A stretch of DNA of 64,000 nt from Bacillota bacterium (GTDB taxonomy: Bacteria > Bacillota > Bacilli > Bacillales_A > Planococcaceae), in assembly GCA_023405135.1 (NCBI GenBank), contig JAEXYZ010000096.1, positions 28,465-92,464 on the forward strand, in the 5' to 3' direction. The first letter of the stretch is position 1, and the number at the start of each line of letters is the position of its first letter. The notes beneath the pieces are model-generated. The model had not been told where the DNA came from, made no database searches, and was given only the letters and a program-made list of their open reading frames with translations. Below, piece by piece: positions 35,138 to 43,895 of this stretch. The translations under genes and the position numbers were made by a program.

Positions 35138-35313
35138 TAATATATAGTAAAATAATATCATTAATTTGTTTCTGTTAGTTGAAAATTCCAAATATGAATT
35201 GAATTTATTATTATTGTTAAGAGATTGTGTTAAGTTATAAGTATAACTTACAACGGAACATTTTTATGCTAATGTTGTTAATAAGAGGTACTTTTAGGAG
35301 GGGCTTGAGAATT

Positions 35314-36273
35314 ATGAAAAGAATAGCCGTTTTAACAAGTGGGGGAGATTCACCAGGAATGAATGCGGCCATTCGTGCGGTCGTGCGGAAAGCAAATTTT
35401 CATGGTGTAGAAGTTATGGGGATTTATCACGGTTATGAAGGATTTATAGAAGGAAGAATGGAACTATTAGATTTAGGTTCCGTAGGTGGGATAATTCAAC
35501 GGGGTGGTACGAAATTATTTTCATCTCGTTGTCCACAATTCAAAGAGGATAAATACCAGCTTCAAGGAATCCAAAAAATGAAAGAAGCAAATGTAGAAGG
35601 GCTCGTTGTAATTGGTGGCGATGGGTCATACCGAGGAGCTATGGAGCTTACAAAAAAAGGTTTTCCATGTGTTGGTGTCCCAGGAACGATTGATAATGAT
35701 ATTCCTGGTACAGAATATACTATCGGTTTCGATACTGCACTAAACACAGTTATTGATTCAATTGATAAAATCCGTGATACTGCCACTAGTCATGAAAATT
35801 CATTTATTGTAGAAGTAATGGGGAGAGATGCAGGAGATATTGCACTTTGGGCAGGATTGGCTGCCGGTGCTGAATCAGTATTAATTCCTGAAGAGTCCTA
35901 TGACATTGACGATATTATTTCTCGCATTCAACGTGGTGTTGCACGTGGGAAAAAGCATAGTATTATTATCGTTGCAGAAGGTGTTATGTCAGGTAATGAG
36001 TTAGCACAAATTTTAAAGGAAAAAGCTAATATCGTTACAAGGGTATCAGTATTAGGACATATCCAAAGAGGAGGATCACCTTCAGCAAGAGATCGAGTTT
36101 TAGGTGGTCGTTTAGGGGCAAAAGCAGTTGAAGTTTTATTAGAAGGTCGTAGTGGTAGAGCAGTTGGTATAAAAAATCATGAAGTTATTGATTATGATTT
36201 AGAAGATGCCTTTACAAAAAAACATAAGGCAGATGTTAGCCTATATACTTTATCAAAAGAACTTTCAATTTAA
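35314..36273 (+). CDS. pfkA: ATP-dependent 6-phosphofructokinase
   Basis: PfkA phosphorylates fructose 6-phosphate with ATP, the committing step of glycolysis, and is inhibited by PEP and activated by ADP. The 319-residue chain, the same length as in B. subtilis, has the ATP loop TSGGDSPGMNAAIR, the catalytic TIDNDIPGTEYTIGFDTA (Asp127-type base), EVMGRDAGDIA and HIQRGGSPSARDR. ATG 35314 lies behind AGGAGGGG; the longer frame from 35227 covers the promoter region and is rejected. pyk follows after 25 bases, forming the usual pfkA-pyk operon. Confidence 0.98.
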   Translation: MKRIAVLTSGGDSPGMNAAIRAVVRKANFHGVEVMGIYHGYEGFIEGRMELLDLGSVGGIIQRGGTKLFSSRCPQFKEDKYQLQGIQKMKEANVEGLVVIGGDGSYRGAMELTKKGFPCVGVPGTIDNDIPGTEYTIGFDTALNTVIDSIDKIRDTATSHENSFIVEVMGRDAGDIALWAGLAAGAESVLIPEESYDIDDIISRIQRGVARGKKHSIIIVAEGVMSGNELAQILKEKANIVTRVSVLGHIQRGGSPSARDRVLGGRLGAKAVEVLLEGRSGRAVGIKNHEVIDYDLEDAFTKKHKADVSLYTLSKELSI

Positions 36274-36298
36274 TATAGAGAAAAACGGAGAGAAAAAT

Positions 36299-38059
36299 AT
36301 GAGAAAAACAAAAATCGTATGTACAATAGGTCCAGCAAGTGAATCACCTGAAATGCTTGAACAATTAATGATGGCAGGTATGAATGTCGCAAGGTTAAAC
36401 TTTTCCCACGGGAATCATGAAGAACATGCAGTACGCATTGCAACAATTCGTGATGTTGCTGAAAAATTGAATAAAACAGTAGGAATTTTACTTGATACAA
36501 AAGGTCCAGAAATTCGAACACATACAATGGAAAACGGTGAATTACATTTATCACAAGGACAAGTTATAGACATTTCAATGACTGAAGTTGTTGGAACAGA
36601 AAAAAGCTTTTCAGTTACTTATGAGAACTTAATTAATGATGTAAATCAAAATGATAAAATTTTACTTGATGACGGCTTAATCGAACTTCGTGTCTTAGCT
36701 AAGGATCTTGAAAAAGGGTTAATCACTACAATTGTAGAAAATGCCGGAGTATTAAAAAATAAAAAGGGTGTCAATGTTCCAGGAGTTTCTGTAAAACTTC
36801 CAGGGATTACTGAAAAGGATGCCCAAGATATTTTATTTGGTATTGAACAAGGTGTAGATTTTATAGCTGCCTCTTTTGTTCGTACACCAAAAGATGTGCT
36901 TGAAATTCGAGAATTATTAGAGCAAAACGGAGGCAGCCATATTCAGATTATCCCTAAAATCGAAAACCAAGAGGGCGTAGATAATATTGATGAAATTATT
37001 CAAGTATCAGATGGTTTAATGGTAGCTCGTGGTGATTTAGGTGTTGAGATTCCTGCAGAAGAAGTTCCCCTTGTGCAAAAAACATTAATAAAAAAATGTA
37101 ACCAAGTTGGCAAACCTGTTATTACTGCAACTCAAATGTTAGATTCAATGCAACGTAACCCTCGACCAACTCGTGCTGAAGCAAGTGACGTTGCTAATGC
37201 TATTATCGATGGTACAGATGCTATTATGCTCTCAGGTGAAACAGCAGCAGGCTTATATCCAGTTGAATCTGTACGTACAATGAACAAAATTGCTGAGTAT
37301 ACAGAGAATTCTTTAGATTATCGCTCAATTGTAGCTACTCGTAGTAAAGAAAAAGGAACAACGATGACAGAGGCTCTTTCTCAAGCAGTAGCCTATACTT
37401 CGATTAATTTAGGTGTTAAAGCAGTACTCGCACCAACGTCTAGTGGGACTACTGCAAAAATGATAGCAAAATATCGACCTGGTGTGCCGATTATTGCCAT
37501 TACGAACTATCACTCAACAGCTCAACAATTGACACTTGTTTGGGGTGTAACGCCAATTATTACTCCAAAAGTAACAACAACTGACGAAATATTAGAATTG
37601 TCTGTAGATGAATCTTTAAAGCATAATTATGTAGATCATGGAGATGTTGTCATTATTACTGCTGGTGTACCAGTAGGTGAAGCTGGTACAACAAACTTAA
37701 TGAAAGTACATGTTATTGGTGATTTACTAGCAAGAGGTCAAGGTGTGGGCAAATTATCTGTTGTCGGAAATGCAGTTGTAGTGAAAAATGCAGAAGAAGC
37801 AGCTGCTTATGATACAGAAGGATGCATTTTAGTTACGGTATCAACCGATCGTGAAATGATGCCGATTATCGAAAATTGCGCTGGTCTTATTTCAGAAGAA
37901 GGCGGATTAACTAGCCATGCTGCTGTTGTCGGTTTAAGCTTAGGAATTCCTGTTATAGTTGGAGTGAAAGAAGCAACATCTTTAATTCGACATGGTCAAG
38001 AAATTACTATGGATGCCGAAACAGGGGTTATTTATAAAGGACACGCAAGCGTACTTTAA
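36299..38059 (+). CDS. pyk: Pyruvate kinase
   Basis: Pyk makes ATP and pyruvate from PEP and ADP. The 586-residue protein has the TIM-barrel catalytic domain (TKIVCTIGPASESPEMLEQL, LDTKGPEIRTH, the active-site IIPKIENQEGVDNIDEII and MVARGDLGVEIP), the B and C domains, and the extra C-terminal PEP-utiliser-like domain (about 475-586: ISEEGGLTSHAAVVGLSLGIPVIVG) characteristic of Bacillus enzymes. The His in TSHAAVV is the equivalent of the phosphohistidine in PEP synthase. ATG 36299 lies behind ACGGAGAG; upstream in-frame sequence lies within pfkA. Confidence 0.98.
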   Translation: MRKTKIVCTIGPASESPEMLEQLMMAGMNVARLNFSHGNHEEHAVRIATIRDVAEKLNKTVGILLDTKGPEIRTHTMENGELHLSQGQVIDISMTEVVGTEKSFSVTYENLINDVNQNDKILLDDGLIELRVLAKDLEKGLITTIVENAGVLKNKKGVNVPGVSVKLPGITEKDAQDILFGIEQGVDFIAASFVRTPKDVLEIRELLEQNGGSHIQIIPKIENQEGVDNIDEIIQVSDGLMVARGDLGVEIPAEEVPLVQKTLIKKCNQVGKPVITATQMLDSMQRNPRPTRAEASDVANAIIDGTDAIMLSGETAAGLYPVESVRTMNKIAEYTENSLDYRSIVATRSKEKGTTMTEALSQAVAYTSINLGVKAVLAPTSSGTTAKMIAKYRPGVPIIAITNYHSTAQQLTLVWGVTPIITPKVTTTDEILELSVDESLKHNYVDHGDVVIITAGVPVGEAGTTNLMKVHVIGDLLARGQGVGKLSVVGNAVVVKNAEEAAAYDTEGCILVTVSTDREMMPIIENCAGLISEEGGLTSHAAVVGLSLGIPVIVGVKEATSLIRHGQEITMDAETGVIYKGHASVL

Positions 38060-38106
38060 TTGAATTAGTTAATGGGACTATTCAAAAATAAATCTTTAAC
38101 ATTAAT

Positions 38107-38144
38107 AAAACTCTGCTCGTTCTAACCTAATGAGCAGAGTTTTT
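38107..38144 (+). terminator. Terminator of pfkA-pyk
   Basis: AAAACTCTGCTC pairs perfectly with GAGCAGAGTTTT, followed by TATAC. Confidence 0.85.
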
Positions 38145-38294
38145 ATACTCTTCCTTGTCTTCCTTCGAGTTCTCACCCGCTAAATATTATCTGAAAATAT
38201 ATTTGTAGTAGTTAATATTCTACGTATGAAACTTTAAGCCTAACGAATCGTATATAATAAATAGAATAGTATCTACTCAATTGGAGGGATTTAA

Positions 38295-38684
38295 TTGAAA
38301 AAATTTATGGGTGGATTCATCGCGATAGTTTTAATAGAAATTGCAATTTTTATTTTAGTAGGCAAATTGATCGGTGTTTTAAGTACACTATTACTTATTC
38401 TATTAACAAGTGTAATTGGTATTTCAATTGCTAAAAAACAAGGTATTCAATCGGTTCAAAATGTACAAAATAGTATTAAAGAAGGCATGCCCCCAGGCGT
38501 TGCAATGATTGATACTTTTATGATTTTTATTGGGGGCATTTTATTAGCCTTACCAGGTTTTTTAACTGATTTATTAGGTTTTGCATTTATTTTTTCATTT
38601 ACAAGAAAAATGTTTAAACCGATGATTTATTTTTGGCTCCGAAAGAAGTTGAAAAATGGCCAAGTTTTCATTATTCATAGATAG
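38295..38684 (+). CDS. fxsA: FxsA family membrane protein
   Basis: This 129-residue protein has three to four membrane segments (FMGGFIAIVLIEIAIFILVG, LLLILLTSVIGISIA, IFIGGILLALPGFLTDLLGF) with the FxsA hallmark GFLTDLLG. The E. coli protein relieves exclusion of phage T7 by the F plasmid when in excess; its normal role is not known. The TTG start at 38295 is six bases after GGAGGG. Its last 14 bases overlap the end of the convergent ytvI. In B. subtilis ytzA takes this position after pyk. Confidence 0.88.
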   Translation: MKKFMGGFIAIVLIEIAIFILVGKLIGVLSTLLLILLTSVIGISIAKKQGIQSVQNVQNSIKEGMPPGVAMIDTFMIFIGGILLALPGFLTDLLGFAFIFSFTRKMFKPMIYFWLRKKLKNGQVFIIHR

Positions 38685-39648
38685 ATTTTTGTTTTAATTT
38701 TACTGCAATTAGGAAAAGGAATGGACTTAACAAAATTCCATAAACACCAAAGAGTAGAATAGAAGCAGCGCTGATTAAAAATGTATGAACCGTTCGTAAA
38801 TGGAATGTTGATGCCCAAAGTAAAGATTCAGCGATCTGCCTTGTAATTTGTATAAAAATATAGAGAATGATCAGTGCAAAACTGATTATCTTTTCTCCTA
38901 TTGCAAAAAAATAAATCGCAATCGGTATTAGGAAAAGACCAATACCGAAGAAGGGCAACGCATCCGCTAAAGAAATTAAGAAAGATTTATTAATCGGATG
39001 CTCAAATTGAAGAAGTGCCAGTCCTATACTTAATAAGAAGAAAGTTATAATAAATAATTGGAATTCAACGTATAAAAAATAACCAAATAGACTTGTTCCT
39101 TTAATGAAATATTGTTTCCATTCATCCCGATATGGCTTTGGAACATAGATAAAAAACCAATAACGATTTTTCATTGATTCGAATAATGAAAAGAAGAAAG
39201 ATACAACAAATATAAATAATTCGATGAAATAGCCCATGATATCTTGTAAAACAGTCGCTAGTCCTAAAATAGCTGAATCAATATATGATAATGATTTATT
39301 AAATATTGTTTCTAATAAAATATTATCTCCTGAATTTAAAATATCTAAGTTTTGAACTTGATCCTTCATTTCAGGATAAATTGAAACGATACTTTGAATT
39401 GTAATATAAAAAAAGGTATAAACTGTTATAAAAATGAATACTGAAATAAAGGAAGCACTTAATATGTATGGAAGCTTTAGTCGCTTATGGCAAAAATTAA
39501 TGATAGGATATAGAAAATAAGCGAAAAAGATTGCAAGAGAAACGGGTAAAATAAGCCATAATATAACGAAGTAAACAATCAAAATTAAAAACTTTACAGT
39601 GTTTTTGTAAGGAAAGCCATTCAATTTTTTCGTTTGCAAATTTGTCAC
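38671..39648 (-). CDS. ytvI: AI-2E family transporter-like protein YtvI
   Basis: This 325-residue integral membrane protein has seven to eight predicted helices, with a longer loop around residues 85-120 and the family region LADALPFFGIGLFLIPIAIYFF. The family includes a reported AI-2 exporter and Na+/H+ exchangers; members of the sporulation-linked YtvI branch have no proven substrate. Position between fxsA and citZ matches B. subtilis, although ytwI is missing here. It overlaps fxsA by 14 bases tail to tail. Confidence 0.85.
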   Translation of the reverse strand: MTNLQTKKLNGFPYKNTVKFLILIVYFVILWLILPVSLAIFFAYFLYPIINFCHKRLKLPYILSASFISVFIFITVYTFFYITIQSIVSIYPEMKDQVQNLDILNSGDNILLETIFNKSLSYIDSAILGLATVLQDIMGYFIELFIFVVSFFFSLFESMKNRYWFFIYVPKPYRDEWKQYFIKGTSLFGYFLYVEFQLFIITFFLLSIGLALLQFEHPINKSFLISLADALPFFGIGLFLIPIAIYFFAIGEKIISFALIILYIFIQITRQIAESLLWASTFHLRTVHTFLISAASILLFGVYGILLSPFLFLIAVKLKQKSIYE

Positions 39649-39749
39649 CTCTATTTTATGTAATTGATATCTCGTTCAATTCGAAATATTCTCTTTAATT
39701 CATTTTTTTTATTCCCTATTCAATTTTTTCTTAATTTAATCCAATTTCA

Positions 39750-39778
39750 TTCACAAAGACGTCAAAATTTATTATAAT
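39750..39778 (+). promoter_or_regulatory. Sigma-A promoter of citZ
   Basis: TTCACA at 39750-39755 and TATAAT at 39773-39778, separated by exactly 17 bases, put transcription start near 39785, about 100 bases before the citZ start codon. Confidence 0.7.
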
Positions 39779-39784
39779 AAACAA

Positions 39785-39798
39785 TGTAAGCGATTTAC
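39785..39798 (+). promoter_or_regulatory. cre-like CcpA site at the citZ transcription start
   Basis: TGTAAGCGATTTAC matches the cre consensus TGWAANCGNTNWCA at 12 of 14 positions, with a GTAA...TTAC dyad. It overlaps the predicted start site. B. subtilis citZ is repressed by CcpA through a cre near its start, so the placement is sensible. Confidence 0.6.
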
Positions 39799-39887
39799 TT
39801 ATAGGTTCATTGAGCAGAACACTTTAGGTGCTTCATGTTGAAGAAAGAAAGCACTTACACTAAAAAATTATGAGGGAGCGATTTTTT

Positions 39888-41003
39888 ATGACAGCAACAC
39901 GCGGTTTAGAAGGTATCGTAGCGGCAGAATCTAAAATCAGTTCAATTATTGACGACACACTTACATACGTTGGCTATAATATTGACGATTTAGCTGATAA
40001 TGCTACTTTTGAAGAAGTAATTTATTTACTATGGCATACACGTCTACCAAAGGAAGATGAATTAGCTGAGTTAACGAAACAATTAGCAGAAAATGCAGAA
40101 GTACCTCAAGCTATTTTTGATCAATTCAAAACTTATCCACTACAAACAGTTCATCCAATGGCAGCTCTACGTACAGCTGTATCTTTATTAGGTGTATTTG
40201 ATGAAGAAGCAGACGAAATGTCTCCGGAAGCTAATTACCGCAAAGCAATTCGTCTACAAGCTAAAATTGCAACAGTTGTTACAGGTTTCTCTCGTATCCG
40301 TAAAGGTTTAGAACCAATTGCACCAAAGCCTGAATTAGGATATGCTGCAAACTTCTTATATATGTTACATGGCAAAGAGCCACAACCAATAGAAGTAGAA
40401 GCATTCAATAAAGCGTTAGTTTTACATGCTGACCACGAATTAAACGCTTCAACTTTCACAGCTCGCGTTTGTGTAGCAACATTATCTGATGTATATTCAG
40501 GTATTACTGCTGCAATCGGCGCATTAAAAGGTCCACTTCATGGTGGAGCTAATGAGCAAGTAATGAAAATGTTATCTGAAATTGGTTCAATTGATAATGT
40601 TGAATCTTGGGTACAAAATAAATTAGATAATAAAGAAAAAATTATGGGCTTCGGTCACCGCGTATATCGTAAAGGCGACCCACGTGCAAAACATTTACGT
40701 GCTATGTCTGAAAAATTAACAAAATTAACTGGTAAACCAGAACTTTATGATATGTCAGTGAAAATTCATGATATGGTTGTTGGACAAAAAGGTCTTCCAG
40801 CAAACGTGGACTTCTTCTCAGCATCTGTATATGATTCACTAGGTATTGAGCATGACTTATTCACGCCAATCTTTGCTGTATCACGTACATCTGGTTGGGT
40901 AGCACATATCTTAGAACAATATGCAAACAACCGCTTAATTCGTCCACGTGCAGAATATGTTGGACCAGGAATGCAAAAATACGTTCCAATTAATGAGCGC
41001 TAA
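39888..41003 (+). CDS. citZ: Citrate synthase
   Basis: CitZ condenses oxaloacetate and acetyl-CoA to citrate, the entry step of the TCA cycle. The 371-residue type I dimeric enzyme has the catalytic residues in HADHELNAST, MGFGHRVYRKGDPRA and ANVDFFSASVY (His, His, Asp). ATG 39888, behind GAGGGAG, gives the family N-terminus MTATRGLEGIVAAESKIS; the six-codon extension is rejected. It heads the citZ-icd-mdh cluster. The promoter carries a cre-like element, so glucose should repress it. Confidence 0.97.
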   Translation: MTATRGLEGIVAAESKISSIIDDTLTYVGYNIDDLADNATFEEVIYLLWHTRLPKEDELAELTKQLAENAEVPQAIFDQFKTYPLQTVHPMAALRTAVSLLGVFDEEADEMSPEANYRKAIRLQAKIATVVTGFSRIRKGLEPIAPKPELGYAANFLYMLHGKEPQPIEVEAFNKALVLHADHELNASTFTARVCVATLSDVYSGITAAIGALKGPLHGGANEQVMKMLSEIGSIDNVESWVQNKLDNKEKIMGFGHRVYRKGDPRAKHLRAMSEKLTKLTGKPELYDMSVKIHDMVVGQKGLPANVDFFSASVYDSLGIEHDLFTPIFAVSRTSGWVAHILEQYANNRLIRPRAEYVGPGMQKYVPINER

Positions 41004-41024
41004 TTAAAAAAATATGCTAAAATT

Positions 41025-41064
41025 GTCTAGGACTGTGTTTAAATATCGTGACACAGTCCTAGAC
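41025..41064 (+). terminator. Strong hairpin between citZ and icd
   Basis: GTCTAGGACTGTG pairs perfectly over 13 bases with CACAGTCCTAGAC. Only TTATGA follows, so it may be a partial terminator or an mRNA-stabilising/processing stem rather than a full stop. Confidence 0.6.
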
Positions 41065-41088
41065 TTATGAATTTAGGAGGCAATATTC

Positions 41089-42354
41089 ATGACTAACGGT
41101 AAAATTGTAGTAGAAAATGGTGTACTTCAAGTACCAAACAACCCAACAATTCCTTTCATTGAAGGTGACGGAATTGGTCCAGATATCTGGGCTGCAGCAT
41201 CTCGTGTTATCGATGCAGCTGTAGAAAAAGCTTATAATGGCGAAAAGAAAATTGAATGGTTAGAAGTTTTAGCTGGTGAAAAAGCATTCAATCAAACTGG
41301 TGAATGGTTACCACAAGAAACTTTAGATAAAATCAATGAATATTTAATCGCAATAAAAGGGCCTCTTACTACTCCAATCGGTGGCGGTATCCGTTCCCTA
41401 AACGTAGCATTACGTCAAGAACTTGACTTATATGTTTGCTTACGTCCTGTACGTCACTTCGAAGGTGTTCCATCTCCAGTTAAACGCCCAGAAGATGTTG
41501 ATATGGTAATTTTCCGTGAAAATACAGAAGATATCTATGCTGGTATCGAGTACAAAGCTGGTTCAGACGAGCAAAAGAAATTATTAAACTTCTTACAAAC
41601 TGAACTTGGTGTTAATAAAATCCGCTTCCCAGAAACTTCAGGTTTAGGTATTAAACCAGTTTCTCAAGAAGGTACTGAGCGTTTAGTTCGTGCAGCAATC
41701 GAATATGCGATTAAGCACAACAAACCAACTGTAACTTTAGTACACAAAGGTAACATCATGAAGTTCACAGAGGGTGGCTTCAAAACTTGGGGTTACGATT
41801 TAGCAGAAAAAGAATTCAGCGACAAAGTATTCACTTGGAATCAATACGATGCAATCAAAGCTGAGCAAGGCGAAGCTGCTGCTAATGAAGCACAATCAAA
41901 AGCTGTTGCAGAAGGCAAAATCATCGTTAAAGACTCAATCGCTGATATCTTCTTACAACAAATCTTAACTCGTCCAACTGAGTTCGATGTAGTTGCTACA
42001 ATGAACTTAAATGGTGACTATATTTCTGATGCATTAGCTGCACAAGTTGGTGGTATTGGTATCGCTCCAGGTGCTAACATTAACTACGTAACTGGACATG
42101 CGATCTTCGAAGCAACTCACGGAACTGCACCAAAATATGCAGGCCAAGATAAAGTAAACCCATCTTCAGTTTTACTTTCTGGTGTATTAATGCTTGAACA
42201 CCTTGGCTGGCAAGAAGCTGCAGATTTAATTACTAAATCTGTAGAGAAAACAATCTCTTCTAAAGTAGTAACTTATGACTTCGCTCGTTTAATGGAAGGC
42301 GCTACTGAAGTGAAATGTTCTGAATTCGCTAACGAGTTAATTAAAAACCTTTAA
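41089..42354 (+). CDS. icd: Isocitrate dehydrogenase (NADP+)
   Basis: Icd oxidatively decarboxylates isocitrate to 2-oxoglutarate. The 421-residue chain shows the substrate-binding IRSLNVALRQELDLYVCLRPVR (the Ser is the equivalent of the E. coli phosphorylated Ser113), VIFRENTEDIYAGIE, the catalytic Lys in TLVHKGNIMKFTEG and the metal-binding MNLNGDYISDALAAQVGG. ATHGTAPKYAG with the following residues indicates NADP preference. Start ATG with AGGAGGCAA. No AceK is expected in Gram-positives, and none is present. Confidence 0.97.
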   Translation: MTNGKIVVENGVLQVPNNPTIPFIEGDGIGPDIWAAASRVIDAAVEKAYNGEKKIEWLEVLAGEKAFNQTGEWLPQETLDKINEYLIAIKGPLTTPIGGGIRSLNVALRQELDLYVCLRPVRHFEGVPSPVKRPEDVDMVIFRENTEDIYAGIEYKAGSDEQKKLLNFLQTELGVNKIRFPETSGLGIKPVSQEGTERLVRAAIEYAIKHNKPTVTLVHKGNIMKFTEGGFKTWGYDLAEKEFSDKVFTWNQYDAIKAEQGEAAANEAQSKAVAEGKIIVKDSIADIFLQQILTRPTEFDVVATMNLNGDYISDALAAQVGGIGIAPGANINYVTGHAIFEATHGTAPKYAGQDKVNPSSVLLSGVLMLEHLGWQEAADLITKSVEKTISSKVVTYDFARLMEGATEVKCSEFANELIKNL

Positions 42355-42385
42355 TTCTTAAGTAAATTTAAATTATAAAATAATC

Positions 42386-42446
42386 AAGGGTAGTTTTTAT
42401 GAATAAAGTGGTATTACTTTATGAATAAATGGCTACCCTTATTTTT
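42386..42446 (+). terminator. Terminator-like hairpin after icd
   Basis: AAGGGTAG pairs with CTACCCTT over a long 39-base loop containing two copies of TTATGAATAAA; TATTTTTATTTT follows. The long loop makes it weaker than the others. Confidence 0.55.
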
Positions 42447-42592
42447 ATTTTTAACTTTTTTGGATATATTAAGTTTAGATGGTTAATTTATCTATCAATA
42501 GGTTTATGAAAAAGGGATATCTTTAATCATTAAATTCCTATAAGTAAATGATTACTAAACAAACTCATGTTCAAAAGGAGTGTATACACAAT

Positions 42593-43531
42593 ATGTCTTT
42601 AAAACGAAAAAAAATATCTGTAATAGGTGCTGGGTTCACCGGGGCAACAGCAGCGTTCTTAGCTGCTCAAAAAGAGCTAGGTGATATTGTATTAGTTGAT
42701 ATTCCACAAAGTGAGAATCCAACAAAAGGAAAGGCATTGGATATGTGGGAAGCAGCTCCTGTGCAAGGTTTTGATTCTTATGTAAAAGGAACTTCCAATT
42801 ATGAGGATACTGCAGATTCTGATTTAGTAATTATTACAGCTGGTGTTGCTCGTAAACCAGGTATGAGTCGAGACGATTTAGTTCAAATCAATCAAAAAGT
42901 AATGAAATCCGTATCTGGAGAAATTGCGAAATATTCTCCAAACGCTACAATTATCGTATTAACAAATCCTGTTGATGCTATGACTTATACTGTATATAAA
43001 GAAACTGGATTTCCAAAAAACCGTGTAATTGGGCAATCGGGTGTTCTTGACACTGCTCGTTTTTGTGCATTTGTTGCAGAAGAACTTAAAGTTTCTGTTA
43101 AAGACATTACAGGTTTTGTATTAGGTGGACACGGTGATACAATGGTGCCTCTTACTCGTTATTCATTTGCTGGTGGTATACCTTTAGAAACGTTAATTGC
43201 TCCTGAACGTTTACAAGAAATTGTTCAACGTACTCGTACTGGCGGTGGTGAAATTGTAAATTTACTTGGTAATGGATCTGCCTACTATGCCCCAGCAGCT
43301 GCATTAATTGAAATGGCAGAGGCAATTATTAAAGATCAAAAACGTATATTACCTTCAATTGCTTATTTAGAAGGCGAATATGGTTATGATGGAATTTATC
43401 TTGGTGTTCCAACATTGCTTGGTGCAAATGGCATTGAAAAGATCTTTGAACTTGAATTAACAGATCAAGAAAAACAAGCATTAGACGTATCTGCACAAGC
43501 AGTTCGAGATGTAATGGAAATATTAGCATAA
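42593..43531 (+). CDS. mdh: Malate dehydrogenase
   Basis: Mdh interconverts malate and oxaloacetate with NAD+. The 312-residue lactate-dehydrogenase-like form, equal in length to B. subtilis Mdh, has the Rossmann loop VIGAGFTGATAAFLAAQ, the acidic VDIP that selects NAD, the arginine-bearing ARKPGMSRDDLV, LTNPVDAMTY and the catalytic His in GGHGDTMVPLTRYS. ATG 42593 gives MSLKRKKISVIG; AAAGGAG lies 12 bases ahead, slightly further than usual. It has its own upstream gap of 238 bases, so it may be transcribed both with and apart from citZ-icd. Confidence 0.97.
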   Translation: MSLKRKKISVIGAGFTGATAAFLAAQKELGDIVLVDIPQSENPTKGKALDMWEAAPVQGFDSYVKGTSNYEDTADSDLVIITAGVARKPGMSRDDLVQINQKVMKSVSGEIAKYSPNATIIVLTNPVDAMTYTVYKETGFPKNRVIGQSGVLDTARFCAFVAEELKVSVKDITGFVLGGHGDTMVPLTRYSFAGGIPLETLIAPERLQEIVQRTRTGGGEIVNLLGNGSAYYAPAAALIEMAEAIIKDQKRILPSIAYLEGEYGYDGIYLGVPTLLGANGIEKIFELELTDQEKQALDVSAQAVRDVMEILA

Positions 43532-43553
43532 TAAAAAAGTTTAGTTTAATGGT

Positions 43554-43581
43554 GAGTGGGATTAAATCCTACTCTTTTTTA
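43554..43581 (+). terminator. Terminator of mdh
   Basis: GAGTGGGA pairs with TCCTACTC (wobble) followed by TTTTTTATT. Confidence 0.7.
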
Positions 43582-43615
43582 TTCCAACGATCGTGCTTCA
43601 CTTTTCTAAAATATT

Positions 43616-43727
43616 TAGCTCCAGCACCTACCTCATCGAGTCGCTTCAACTTCTTCCTCCGCTTGAAAGCATGCTAGTCAGAAGTCTCCAGTGCTTTTTG
43701 CGGCTAAAACAACGCGCTCCACTATAT
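43616..43727 (+). repeat. Interspersed Bacillaceae repeat, copy 1 of a tandem pair
   Basis: Begins TTTAGCTCCAGCACCTACC and contains TCGAGTCGCTTCAAC, CCTCCGCTTGAAAGC and CTCCAGTGCTTTTTGCGGCT, the order seen in the family copy at 2466-2582 (opposite orientation). Noncoding and GC-richer than its surroundings. Confidence 0.6.
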
Positions 43728-43728
43728 G

Positions 43729-43827
43729 TCTAGCTACAGTGCCCAGCCCTCGGTCGAAAGCTGGAAAAGCTTCGCGATTCGGGCCTTCCAGCGCTTGACG
43801 GGGCTAGCGGGGCACTTCCGCTTTTCT
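43729..43827 (+). repeat. Interspersed Bacillaceae repeat, copy 2 of a tandem pair
   Basis: Begins TCTAGCTACAGTGCCCAGCC and ends GGGCACTTCCGCTTTTCT, with CTTCCAGCGCTTGACGGGGC inside. The internal AAAGCTGGAAAAGCTTCGCG segment differs from copy 1, so this is a diverged tandem copy. Together with copy 1 it fills the mdh-maoC gap; no gene is present there. Confidence 0.65.
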
Positions 43828-43895
43828 AATATCATTGTTATTTTTTGAAAAAATTGATACTATGAAGTTAATCTCAAAACAAAGGGGTTGCGGAA

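Noticed and set aside
42393..42432. TTATGAATAAA direct repeats as a CRISPR or iteron array
   Set aside because: Only two copies of 11 AT-rich bases inside a terminator loop.
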